A stretch of DNA of 64,000 nt, taken from the NCBI GenBank assembly GCA_036276115.1, contig DATBEM010000125.1:30598-94597 (forward strand). Direction: 5' to 3'. A program made the translations under genes and the position numbers. A model generated the notes under the pieces. That model worked only from the letters and a program-made list of their open reading frames with translations, ran no database searches and had not been told where the DNA came from. Numbering within the stretch: position 1 is the first letter of the stretch; the number at the start of each line of letters is the position of its first letter. Below, piece after piece: positions 1 through 7,719 of this stretch. This DNA comes from Trebonia sp036276115. Its GTDB lineage: Bacteria > Actinomycetota > Actinomycetes > Streptosporangiales > Streptosporangiaceae.

Positions 1-164
1 GACTTGACATTTACCTGACGTGCCCCTGGCCAAGTCCTGCGGTAATCGCGGTTTACCCGGAAAGAGGAAGGAAAGCTTGTCTCAATTTCCTTGAGCGGCC
101 GCCAGGCCGCCTGACATCATTGTGCGAGTCCGGCCGTCAGGATAGAGGCGTCAGGCAGGAAAAT
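1..164 (+). promoter_or_regulatory. Upstream region of the PKS operon
   Basis: This is non-coding sequence ahead of the first cyclase gene. A TTGACA hexamer lies at 4-9, but I see no good -10 element at the right distance. AGGA at 157-160 is the ribosome binding site for the ATG at 165. The window edge cuts the PKS cluster, so the true promoter may lie to the left. Confidence 0.3.
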
Positions 165-794
165 ATGCACACAACCGTGAACCTGAGTAGGATCGGACCC
201 TTTTCGCCCGCCGAAGCCGGCCGCCTGTTCGGGGAATTCGACGAATCGGGCATGAGCCGGCACCTCGGCGTCCGGCGACGACAGCTTTTCACGTTCAATG
301 ACCTGCTGATCCACGTCCAGGACTTCGATCACGAACCCGGGGAAGGCACCGTCTTTCAGCCCGGCACGGCCTATTCCCCTTTCGACGCGCACGCCACGCG
401 CTTCTACACGTGGGCGGGAAGGCCGGCCGCGACCACCCCGGCCGTAACCAGCACCGCCCTTTACAGCACGGTCATCGTGGGCCGGATGGACGAGGCGCGG
501 ACGGCGGAGGTCTGCCAGGTATTCAGCGAGCTCGACAGCACGGACTTCCCGGGCAAGATGGGCACCCGGCGGCGGCAGCTCTACCTCTGCCGTGACGTTT
601 ACCTGCACGTCCAGCACTTCACGCAACCGAGCGGCACGGAGCTGATCGACCAGGCGTGGCTGGAGGCCGACCCGCGCTTCATCAAGGCCTGCCAGGAGCT
701 GATGGCCATCATCCCGCCGTACGAGCCGCGCGCGTGGACCGTCCCGACCGACTCGGTGGCGACCCGCTTCTATCAATGGGAGGAAGGGCAATGA
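165..794 (+). CDS. Tandem TcmI-like polyketide cyclase
   Basis: Predicted 209-residue protein with two TcmI-type cyclase modules in tandem. The second (about residues 105-209) is the clearer copy, with RRRQLYLCRDVYLHVQHF and a C-terminal FYQWEE. The first (about 1-95) repeats the same core as RRRQLFTFNDLLIHVQDF and FYTWAG but is shorter at its C-terminal end. TcmI-family proteins are normally single domains of about 110 residues that act as small ferredoxin-like cyclases on aromatic polyketides, typically late-ring closure. ATG 165 with AGGA four bases upstream is preferred over the TTG at 120. The stop overlaps the KS-alpha start (ATGA at 791-794), so translation is probably coupled to the minimal PKS. 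The family is clear; the ring closed is unknown. Confidence 0.85.
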   Translation: MHTTVNLSRIGPFSPAEAGRLFGEFDESGMSRHLGVRRRQLFTFNDLLIHVQDFDHEPGEGTVFQPGTAYSPFDAHATRFYTWAGRPAATTPAVTSTALYSTVIVGRMDEARTAEVCQVFSELDSTDFPGKMGTRRRQLYLCRDVYLHVQHFTQPSGTELIDQAWLEADPRFIKACQELMAIIPPYEPRAWTVPTDSVATRFYQWEEGQ

Positions 795-2062
795 GCGGCC
801 GCCGCGTCGTCATCACCGGCATGGAGGTGCTGGCCCCGGGCGGCGTCGGGACCGGCCGGTTCTGGGAACTGCTCAGCGCGGGGCGGACGGCGACCCGGGC
901 CATCACCTTCTTCGACCCGGCCCCGTTCCGGTCCCGGGTAGCGGCGGAGATCGACTTCGACCCGTATGCCCATGGCCTGACTCCGCGGGAGGTCCGCCGG
1001 ATGGACCGCGCCGCCCAGTTCGCGGTGGTCGCCGCCCGTGGTGCCGTCGCCGACAGCGGCCTCGAGCTGGGCCGGCTGGACCCGTACCGGATCGGCGTCA
1101 CCATCGGCACCGCGGTCGGGGCCACGACCCGGCTCGACGCCGACTACCGCGTGGTCAGCGACGACGGCCGGCTGGACCTGGTCGACCACGCCTACGCGGA
1201 CCCGTTCTTCCATGACTACTTCGTCCCGAGCTCCTTCGCGGCCGAGGTCGCCCGGACGACGGGCGCGCAGGGCCCGTGCAGCGTGGTGTCGGCCGGCTGC
1301 ACCTCCGGAATCGACTCGGTTGGCCTCGCGGCCGAGCTCGTCCGCGAGGGGAGCGCCGACGTCGCGATCACCGGGGCGACCGACGCGCCGATCTCCCCGA
1401 TCACCATGGCCTGCTTCGACGCGATCAAGGCGACGACACCGGACTACGACGAGCCCGCGCGGGCCTCCCGGCCGTTCGACGCCACCCGCAACGGGTTCGT
1501 CCTCGGCGAGGGCGCCGCGATCTTCGTCCTGGAGGAACTGCGGGCCGCGCGGCGGCGCGGTGCCCGGGTCTACGCGGAGATCGCCGGCTACGCCACCCGC
1601 AGCAACGCGTACCACATGACCGGCCTGCGGCCCGACGGGGCGGAGATGGCCGAGGCGATCCGGGCCGCCCTGGGCCAGGCCCGGCTGGCCGCCACCGCGA
1701 TCGACTACGTCAACGCGCACGGATCGGGCACCCGGCAAAACGACCGGCACGAGACCGCCGCGTTCAAGGCCAGCCTGGGCCATCACGCGTACCGCACGCC
1801 GGTCAGCTCCATCAAGTCGATGGTCGGCCACTCCCTGGGCGCGATCGGCTCGATCGAGATCGCGGCGTCCACCCTCGCGATCAGGAACAACGTGGTGCCG
1901 CCGACCGCGAACCTGCACGCCCCCGACCCCGAGTGCGACCTCGACTACGTGCCGCTGACCGCCCGGGAGGGCCGGGTGGACGCGGTCCTGACCGTGGGCA
2001 GCGGCTTCGGCGGGTTCCAGAGCGCGATGGTGCTGGCCCAGCCGGAAGGGAGCGCCGCATGA
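791..2062 (+). CDS. Type II PKS ketosynthase alpha (KS-alpha)
   Basis: 423-residue beta-ketoacyl synthase, the catalytic chain-elongating subunit of a type II polyketide synthase. Catalytic Cys170 lies in SVVSAGCTSGIDS, with His310 (VNAHGSGT) and His347 following Lys342 (IKSMVGHSLG). This complete Cys-His-His set distinguishes it from the KS-beta that follows. It loads malonyl units from the ACP and condenses them as a heterodimer with KS-beta in the cytosol. The ATG at 791 overlaps the cyclase stop and its own stop overlaps the KS-beta start (ATGA at 2059-2062), as in other minimal PKS operons. In-frame codons upstream of 791 belong to the cyclase region and are not needed. Confidence 0.96.
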   Translation: MSGRRVVITGMEVLAPGGVGTGRFWELLSAGRTATRAITFFDPAPFRSRVAAEIDFDPYAHGLTPREVRRMDRAAQFAVVAARGAVADSGLELGRLDPYRIGVTIGTAVGATTRLDADYRVVSDDGRLDLVDHAYADPFFHDYFVPSSFAAEVARTTGAQGPCSVVSAGCTSGIDSVGLAAELVREGSADVAITGATDAPISPITMACFDAIKATTPDYDEPARASRPFDATRNGFVLGEGAAIFVLEELRAARRRGARVYAEIAGYATRSNAYHMTGLRPDGAEMAEAIRAALGQARLAATAIDYVNAHGSGTRQNDRHETAAFKASLGHHAYRTPVSSIKSMVGHSLGAIGSIEIAASTLAIRNNVVPPTANLHAPDPECDLDYVPLTAREGRVDAVLTVGSGFGGFQSAMVLAQPEGSAA

Positions 2063-3576
2063 CCGTCCCGGTCGTCGTGACAGGGCTCGGCGTGATGTCG
2101 CCCAACGGCCTCGGCCACCGGGACTTCTGGACGGCCACCCTGGCCGGCAAGGCCGCGATCGGCCCGGTCACCCGGTTTGACGCCGCCCAGTACCCGGCCA
2201 CGCTGGCGGGCGAGATCTCCGGCTTCAGCCCGGAGGCCCACCTGCCGAGCCGGCTCCTGCCCCAGACCGACCGGGTGACCCGGCTGTCGCTGGTCGCCGC
2301 CGACTGGGCGCTGGCGGACGCGGGCATCGAGCCCGCCAGCCAGCCGGAGTTCGGCATGGGGGTGATCACGGCCAGCTCGGCCGGCGGGTTCGAGTTCAGC
2401 CAGGGCGAGCTGCGGAACCTGTGGAGCAAGGGCAGCCGCCACGTCAGCGGCTACCAGTCCTTCGCCTGGTTCTACGCGGTCAACACCGGCCAGATCTCCA
2501 TCCGCAACGGCATGAAGGGCCCCAGCGGCGTGGTCGTCAGCGACCAGGCGGGCGCCCTGGACGCGGTGGCGAACGCCCGGCGGCAGGTTCGCCGGGGAGC
2601 CAGCCTGATCGTGACGGGCGCGGTGGACGCCACGCTCTGCCCCTGGGGCTGGGTGGGCCTGCACTCCAGCGGACGGCTCAGCACCGCCACCGAGCCCACG
2701 CGGGCCTACCTCCCGTTCGACCACCGGGCGGGCGGCTACGTCGCCGGGGAGGGCGGCGCGATCCTGGTGCTCGAGCCGGCCGCGTCCGCCGCGGCGCGGG
2801 GGGCGCGGGCCTACGGCGAGATCGCCGGGTACGCGGCCACCTTCGACGGGCCCGGCCCCGGGTCCCCGGCGGCGCTGGGCAAGGCCATCGAGCTGGCCCT
2901 CGCCGACGCCGGGCTGGCTCCGGCGGACGTGGACGTCGTCTTCGCCGACGGCGCGGCCGACCCGGAGCTCGACCGCCATGAGGCGGCGGCGATCACGGCG
3001 GCCTTCGGCCCCCGGGGCGTCCCCGTCACCGCCCCCAAGACCATGACCGGCCGCCTGTGCGCGGGCATGGCCGCCCTCGACCTCGCGACGGCCTTCCTGG
3101 CGATGGCGGAGGGCGTGATCCCGCCCACCGTCAACGTCGAGCCCGATGACTCCTACGGCCTCGACCTGGTGGTCGGCCAGCCGCGCGCCGCCCGGCTGCG
3201 CGCGGCGCTGGTGCTGGCCCGGGGCCAGGGCGGCTTCAACTCGGCCATGGTCGTCCGCGGCCACGCGGACGGCTCCTTACCTCCCCTTACCCCTTCTGTC
3301 ACCAAAGGACGGCCAGCCATGCCCATCACCGCCGCCAGCTTCAGCATCGATGACCTCGTGCGCATCTTGTGCCGGGCCTCCGGCACCCCCGACGGGGTCG
3401 ACCTGACCGGCGACATCCTCGACACCCGGTTCGAGGCGCTCGGCTACGACTCGCTGGCGCTGCTGGAGGCGGCCAGCTGGATCGAGCGCGAGTACGGAAT
3501 CGAGCTCACGGACGCGGATTACCCGACGCCGCGCGCCTTCCTCGCGGCCGTCCGCACCGCCGGGGACGCGGCATGA
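2059..3576 (+). CDS. KS-beta (chain length factor) fused in frame to ACP
   Basis: 505-codon reading frame. Residues 1 to about 403 are a KS-beta/chain length factor: the thiolase-fold sequence is intact but the catalytic Cys is replaced by Gln163 (VVVSDQAGALDAV), the classic CLF substitution that sets chain length and primes by malonyl-ACP decarboxylation. No stop codon follows GGFNSAMVVRG. A short linker (DGSLPPLTPSVTKGRPA) leads directly into an acyl carrier protein with phosphopantetheine site FEALGYDSLALLEA (Ser465). The linker contains a TTA leucine codon at 3277-3279, rare in high-GC actinomycetes. KS-beta and ACP are normally separate genes. AAAGGA at 3304-3309 before Met421 suggests the ACP may also be made by internal initiation. 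A sequencing error hiding a stop cannot be excluded. Confidence 0.93.
   Translation: MTVPVVVTGLGVMSPNGLGHRDFWTATLAGKAAIGPVTRFDAAQYPATLAGEISGFSPEAHLPSRLLPQTDRVTRLSLVAADWALADAGIEPASQPEFGMGVITASSAGGFEFSQGELRNLWSKGSRHVSGYQSFAWFYAVNTGQISIRNGMKGPSGVVVSDQAGALDAVANARRQVRRGASLIVTGAVDATLCPWGWVGLHSSGRLSTATEPTRAYLPFDHRAGGYVAGEGGAILVLEPAASAAARGARAYGEIAGYAATFDGPGPGSPAALGKAIELALADAGLAPADVDVVFADGAADPELDRHEAAAITAAFGPRGVPVTAPKTMTGRLCAGMAALDLATAFLAMAEGVIPPTVNVEPDDSYGLDLVVGQPRAARLRAALVLARGQGGFNSAMVVRGHADGSLPPLTPSVTKGRPAMPITAASFSIDDLVRILCRASGTPDGVDLTGDILDTRFEALGYDSLALLEAASWIEREYGIELTDADYPTPRAFLAAVRTAGDAA
3319..3576 (+). other. ACP segment with its own possible start
   Basis: The 85-residue acyl carrier protein part of the fused frame begins at ATG 3319, preceded by AAAGGA nine bases upstream. 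The serine of the DSLALLEA motif would carry 4'-phosphopantetheine and the growing polyketide. If this start is used, the cell would make free ACP, as in ordinary minimal PKS systems. If not, the carrier is tethered to KS-beta. The stop overlaps the ketoreductase start (ATGA at 3573-3576). Confidence 0.6.
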
Positions 3577-4358
3577 CCGCCACCGAGCCGCCGGCCGCCA
3601 TCGTGACCGGCGCCACCAGCGGCATCGGGCTGGCCATCGCCCGTCACCTGGCCGCCCGCGGCCACCGGGTGTACATCGGCGCCCGGACTCAGGAGAACGT
3701 CACCGCGACCGTCAAGCAGCTGCTGGACGAGCAGCTGGACGTGGCCGGCACCACGGTCGACGTCCGGTCCACCGACTCGGTCCGGGCCTTCGTCCAGGCG
3801 GCCACGGGCCGCTTCGGGCCGGTCGCCGTCCTGGTCAACAACGCGGGCCGCCCCGGCGGCGGGGTCACCGCGAGCATCACCGACGAGGCGTGGGACGACA
3901 TCATCGACACGAACCTCAACAGCGTGTTCCGGATGACCCGCGAGGTGCTGAACGCCGGCGGCATGGCGGCCAGGAGCCGCGGGCGGATCATCAGCATCGC
4001 GTCCACGGCGGGCAAGCAGGGCGTCGTGCTCGGCGCGCCGTACTCGGCCTCCAAGCACGGCGTGGTCGGCTTCACCAAGGCGCTCGGCAACGAGCTCGCG
4101 CCGGCCGGCATCACCGTCAACGCCGTCTGCCCCGGCTACGTCGAGACGCCGATGGCCCAGCACGTCCGCCAGAACTACGCCGCCATCTACGGCACCACCC
4201 CGGACGCGGTGCGGGCGAAGTTCGAGGCGAAGATCCCGCTCGGCCGGTACTGCACCCCGGACGAGGTGGCCGGCCTCGTCGGCTACCTGGCGTCCGATGC
4301 CGCCGCCGCCATCACCGCGCAGGCCATGAACGTCTGCGGCGGCCTCGGCAACTTCTGA
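3573..4358 (+). CDS. Polyketide ketoreductase (SDR, ActIII-like)
   Basis: 261-residue short-chain dehydrogenase. The NADPH-binding Rossmann motif is TGATSGIGLAIA, the NNAG structural motif follows, and the catalytic Ser-Tyr-Lys set lies in SIASTAG and PYSASKHG. Overall similarity is to the ketoreductases of aromatic type II PKS pathways, which usually reduce C-9 of the nascent poly-beta-keto chain and fix first-ring folding. Its presence predicts a reduced aromatic scaffold rather than an unreduced one. The start overlaps the ACP stop (ATGA). The C-terminal PGYVETPMA segment matches the usual substrate loop. No domain is missing. Confidence 0.93.
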   Translation: MTATEPPAAIVTGATSGIGLAIARHLAARGHRVYIGARTQENVTATVKQLLDEQLDVAGTTVDVRSTDSVRAFVQAATGRFGPVAVLVNNAGRPGGGVTASITDEAWDDIIDTNLNSVFRMTREVLNAGGMAARSRGRIISIASTAGKQGVVLGAPYSASKHGVVGFTKALGNELAPAGITVNAVCPGYVETPMAQHVRQNYAAIYGTTPDAVRAKFEAKIPLGRYCTPDEVAGLVGYLASDAAAAITAQAMNVCGGLGNF

Positions 4359-4392
4359 CCCGACCCGCCCTTCCCCGACCAAGGAGGTCGCA

Positions 4393-5328
4393 GTGGCATC
4401 TGACCAGCATCAGGCCGCGCACGAGGTACGGATCGCGGCCCCGGCCGACGCCGTTTACCGCCTGCTGGCGGACGTGGCGAACTGGCCGCGGATCTTCCCG
4501 CCGACGATCCACGTCGACCGGATCGGCCAGAGCGGCCAGGCTGAGCGCATCCGGATCTGGGCCACGGCCAACGGCGAGGTCAAGAGCTGGACCTCCGGCC
4601 GTGCCCTGGACCCCGAGCGGCTGCGGATCGACTTCCGGCAAGAGGCCAGCGCCCCGCCCGTGGCCGCCATGGGCGGCGCGTGGCAGGTCGAGGCGCTCTC
4701 GCCGGGTGAGTGCGTCGTCCACCTGGCGCACGACTACCAGGCCGTGGACGCCGGCCAGCTGGCGTGGATTGACCAGGCGGTCGACCGCAACTCCCGGGCC
4801 GAGCTGGCGGCGCTGAAGGCGCAGGCCGAGCTGGGGCACGACCAGGCCGGGGCCATCTGCTCGTTCGAGGACGCCGTCCGGATCAACGGCCGCGCCGAGG
4901 ACGTGTACGACTTCATCAACGAGGCCGACCGCTGGCCCCAGCGGCTGCCGCACGTGGTGGCGGTGCGGCTGCGAGAGGACGTCCCGGGACTGCAGGTCCT
5001 GGAGATGGACACTAAGTCCCAGGACGGCTCGGTGCACGCCACCAAGTCCTACCGCGTGGCCTTCCCGCACCAGCGCATCGTCTACAAGCAGGTCACCCGG
5101 CCGGCCCTGATGAGCCTGCACACCGGGTACTGGACCGTGACCGGGGACAAGGCCGGCGTGACGGCCTCCTCCCAGCACACGTTCGCGGTCAGCCCCGCGA
5201 GCATCGAGCCGGTCCTCGGCCCGGGCGCTGGCGTGGCGGATGCCGTCGCCTACGTGCGGGCGGCGCTCAGCGCCAACAGCCAGGCCACCCTGGAGGCGGC
5301 CCGGCTGTACGCGGAGAGCGCCCGCTGA
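4393..5328 (+). CDS. Didomain aromatase/cyclase (SRPBCC)
   Basis: 311-residue protein made of two START/SRPBCC-type halves (about residues 1-150 and 155-311), each beginning with a helix-grip pattern (HEVRIAAPADAVYRLLADVANWPRIFP and SFEDAVRINGRAEDVYDFINEADRWPQRLP, given here in parts only as family landmarks). Didomain ARO/CYC enzymes act with the C-9 ketoreductase to close and aromatise the first ring of reduced polyketides, which agrees with the ketoreductase next door. The start is GTG 4393, chosen because a full-consensus AAGGAGGT lies at 4381-4388. It is the last gene of the operon and converges on the MFS gene with only four bases between stops. Confidence 0.88.
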   Translation: MASDQHQAAHEVRIAAPADAVYRLLADVANWPRIFPPTIHVDRIGQSGQAERIRIWATANGEVKSWTSGRALDPERLRIDFRQEASAPPVAAMGGAWQVEALSPGECVVHLAHDYQAVDAGQLAWIDQAVDRNSRAELAALKAQAELGHDQAGAICSFEDAVRINGRAEDVYDFINEADRWPQRLPHVVAVRLREDVPGLQVLEMDTKSQDGSVHATKSYRVAFPHQRIVYKQVTRPALMSLHTGYWTVTGDKAGVTASSQHTFAVSPASIEPVLGPGAGVADAVAYVRAALSANSQATLEAARLYAESAR

Positions 5329-5332
5329 CCGC

Positions 5333-7081
5333 TCAGCCGGCCGGCCCCGGCCCGGCCGGGACCTGCCCCTGCTGCCCGGCCCGGTGCCGCCCCTGGTAAT
5401 GGCGGGCCGGGCGCGGCCTCGGGACGGGGCGCGCCTCAGCCACGGCGGGACCGAGGTCCAGCGCCTCATCGAGGCGCACGGGGCGGTCGCGATCCCGCGC
5501 GGCCGGGGCCGCCCGCGGGATGAGGAGGGTCGTGAGCAGGCCGACGGCGAGCAGGCCGGCGGCGGCGTAGGAGCTGGCGGCGATGCCGTCCGCCATCGCG
5601 TCGCGGGCGGCGCGGGCCGCGCCCGCGGTCGCCGGGCTCCGCGCGAAGGCGCCGATCACGGCGCCGGCCGAATCGGTGACCGCCGCCGTGTACCGGTCAA
5701 CCTGCCCCGGCGCCAGGTGCTCGCCCTTTAGGCGGGTGCGCACCCCGCTGCCGAGCAGGGAGTAGAAGATCGTCGTGAGCGTCGCGATGCCCAGGGCCGA
5801 GCCCAGTTGCCGGAACGTGGACTGGATGCCGGACCCCTGCCCGGCCTCGGCCGGCGGCACGTCCGCCAGCACGACGTTCGTCACCTGGGCGGTCGCGAAG
5901 CCGACGCCGACGCCGTAGGTGAACAGCGGGAGGGAGATCGCCCACCACGACGCGGAGGTCGCCGCCGCGACGGCGCCGAGCGCGGCGATGCCGGCCGCCT
6001 CGACCACCAGGCCGATGCGGACGAGCGCCAGCGCCGACAGCCGCTTGGCCAGGCCGAAGCTCAGGGCGCTGGCGAAGAAGGCGCCCCCGGCCAGCGGCAG
6101 CAAGGCGAACCCGGCCTGCAGCGACGTGTAGCCGAGGGCGAACTGCAGCCACAGGGGCACGACGGCGATGATCCCGAACTGGCCCAGGCCGATGATCATC
6201 GTGGCCACGTTGCCGTTGCGGAAGGACGCGATCGCGAACAGGCGCGTGTCCATCAGCGGCTGGCCGCGGGCGCCGTCGCGGCTCAGCCGGGCCTGCCACC
6301 ACGTGAACATGGCCAGCAGGGCGACCGCCCCTTCCAGCGCGACGAAGGCCGGCGACAGGCCACTGTCCCACTTCAGCCCGAATAGCGTGAACGCGCTCGC
6401 GCTCGTGATCCACCCGTAGGTGCGGCCCTCGATGAGGCCGAACGACAGGGCCGCCAGCCCGAGGACGGACAGGACCGAGCTGGCGACGTCGATGCGGCCG
6501 CGCACGCGCGGCGACGGGTCGATGAACGCCAGCGTGAGGACGAAGATCACCACGACCAGCGGGATGTTGATGCCGAACGCCCAGCGCCAGCTCGCGTGCC
6601 CCGCCAGCCAGCCGCCGACGACGGGGCCGACTGCCGACGCCGCGCCGATCGTCGATCCCCAGATCGCGAACGCCTGCCCGCGCTCCCGGCCGCTGAACGC
6701 CTGGTTGAGCAGGGACAGGGAGGTGGGCAGGAGCATGGCGCCGCCCGCGCCCTGCGCGAACCGCGCCGCCACGAGCACGCCGCCGGACGGCGCGACGCCC
6801 GCCAGCAGGCTGGTCGCGCCGAAGACGAGCACGCCGGCGGTGAAGACGCGGCGCGCCCCGAGGATGTCGGCCGCCCGCCCGAAGACCAGCAGCAGCGCCG
6901 CGAAGCTGATCGCGTACGACTCCTGCACCCATTGCGCCTGCGTGGAGTCGATGTGCAGGTCGTCGATGACCGACGGGGTGATCACGTTCACGATCGTCGT
7001 GTCGACGACGATCATCGCCACCCCGAGGGCGACGGCCACCAGCCCCAGCCATCGTCGCCCGCCGGCTCCGCGGTCGGTCAT
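5333..7081 (-). CDS. DHA2-family MFS drug exporter (14 TM)
   Basis: 582-residue major facilitator of the EmrB/QacA type. There are about 14 hydrophobic segments, with DTTIVNVITPSVIDDL in helix 1 (motif D1 of the 14-TM group) and a GRAADILGARRVF loop resembling motif A. These are inner-membrane proton antiporters for drugs and self-made antibiotics. The position at the end of the PKS operon and the divergent MarR gene suggest export of, or resistance to, the polyketide. GGAAGGA lies seven bases before the ATG. The C-terminal 50 residues are Arg/Pro-rich and of uncertain function. Confidence 0.9.
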   Translation of the reverse strand: MTDRGAGGRRWLGLVAVALGVAMIVVDTTIVNVITPSVIDDLHIDSTQAQWVQESYAISFAALLLVFGRAADILGARRVFTAGVLVFGATSLLAGVAPSGGVLVAARFAQGAGGAMLLPTSLSLLNQAFSGRERGQAFAIWGSTIGAASAVGPVVGGWLAGHASWRWAFGINIPLVVVIFVLTLAFIDPSPRVRGRIDVASSVLSVLGLAALSFGLIEGRTYGWITSASAFTLFGLKWDSGLSPAFVALEGAVALLAMFTWWQARLSRDGARGQPLMDTRLFAIASFRNGNVATMIIGLGQFGIIAVVPLWLQFALGYTSLQAGFALLPLAGGAFFASALSFGLAKRLSALALVRIGLVVEAAGIAALGAVAAATSASWWAISLPLFTYGVGVGFATAQVTNVVLADVPPAEAGQGSGIQSTFRQLGSALGIATLTTIFYSLLGSGVRTRLKGEHLAPGQVDRYTAAVTDSAGAVIGAFARSPATAGAARAARDAMADGIAASSYAAAGLLAVGLLTTLLIPRAAPAARDRDRPVRLDEALDLGPAVAEARPVPRPRPARHYQGRHRAGQQGQVPAGPGPAG

Positions 7082-7108
7082 GGGTGAGTCCTTCCATCCG
7101 CCCAGATT

Positions 7109-7160
7109 AGTTACACCATCAAATTATCACACCGTGTAAAGGAATCATGGCGTGATAATC
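7109..7160. promoter_or_regulatory. Interleaved palindromes between MFS and marR
   Basis: Two inverted repeats are interleaved in this AT-rich divergent promoter region: TTACAC (7111-7116) with GTGTAA (7134-7139), and ATTATCAC (7123-7130) with GTGATAAT (7152-7159). GATAAT at 7154-7159 could be the -10 of the MarR gene. MarR proteins usually repress divergent transporter genes from such sites, so these are candidate operators. No experimental support is visible. Confidence 0.5.
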
Positions 7161-7167
7161 TCCAGGC

Positions 7168-7683
7168 ATCAACAGACCCGAGGGCGCGGTCGCGCCAGAC
7201 GAGGCCGACGCCGAGACGCGCAGGCGGCTGCTGGCGGACCTGCGGGCCTACGGCCACGCCTTCCATGAGCTCGCCCGCAGCTTCGGGGCGCAGGCGGGAC
7301 TGCACACCACCGACGCCACCGCGCTGGTCGAGATCCTGATGGCGGACGACCGCGGCACGCCGCTCACGCAGTCCGGGCTCAGCCAGCGCATCGGGCTGAC
7401 GACCGGGGCCACCTCATCGCTGCTGAACCGCCTGGAAGTGGCCGGGCACATCGTCCGGCTGCGCGACAGCGCCGACCGCCGGGTGGTCACCCTGCGCGCC
7501 ACGGCGGGCGTCAGCGAGCTGGTCGACCACTACTTCAACCCGCTCACGGCCCGCATGAACGAGGTGATGGACCAGTACGCCCCGGGCACCCTCGCCGCCT
7601 TCGAGCGGTTCATCACCGAGATCAAGGGCGTGATGGAGGCCTACACGACGGCCTCTCCGGGCGCCCCGGCCGGCGGCCGCTGA
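7168..7683 (+). CDS. MarR-family regulator, start unclear
   Basis: Winged-helix MarR repressor. The core reads LTQSGLSQRIGLTTGATSSLLNRLEVAGHIVRL (recognition helix and beginning of the wing), followed by RDSADRRVVTLRAT, the typical DxRD/R wing. The frame is open from 7159, and codons 7228-7338 encode a normal MarR N-terminal helix, yet there is no ATG, GTG or TTG between the stop at 7156 and ATG 7339. Starting at 7339 would remove the dimerisation helices. ATC 7168 or CTG 7228 are possible non-standard starts; ATC lies about nine bases after a -10-like GATAAT, as in a leaderless mRNA. It probably senses a ligand of the divergent MFS exporter. The family is firm; the start is not. Confidence 0.75.
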   Translation: MNRPEGAVAPDEADAETRRRLLADLRAYGHAFHELARSFGAQAGLHTTDATALVEILMADDRGTPLTQSGLSQRIGLTTGATSSLLNRLEVAGHIVRLRDSADRRVVTLRATAGVSELVDHYFNPLTARMNEVMDQYAPGTLAAFERFITEIKGVMEAYTTASPGAPAGGR

Positions 7684-7719
7684 TCGCGGCCAGCCAGCCG
7701 GGGGCACCTCAGGGCGGCG

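Noticed and set aside
4..32. TTGACA at 4-9 as promoter of the PKS operon
   Set aside because: No -10-like sequence is found 16-18 bases downstream and the cluster probably continues to the left, so I did not call it a promoter.
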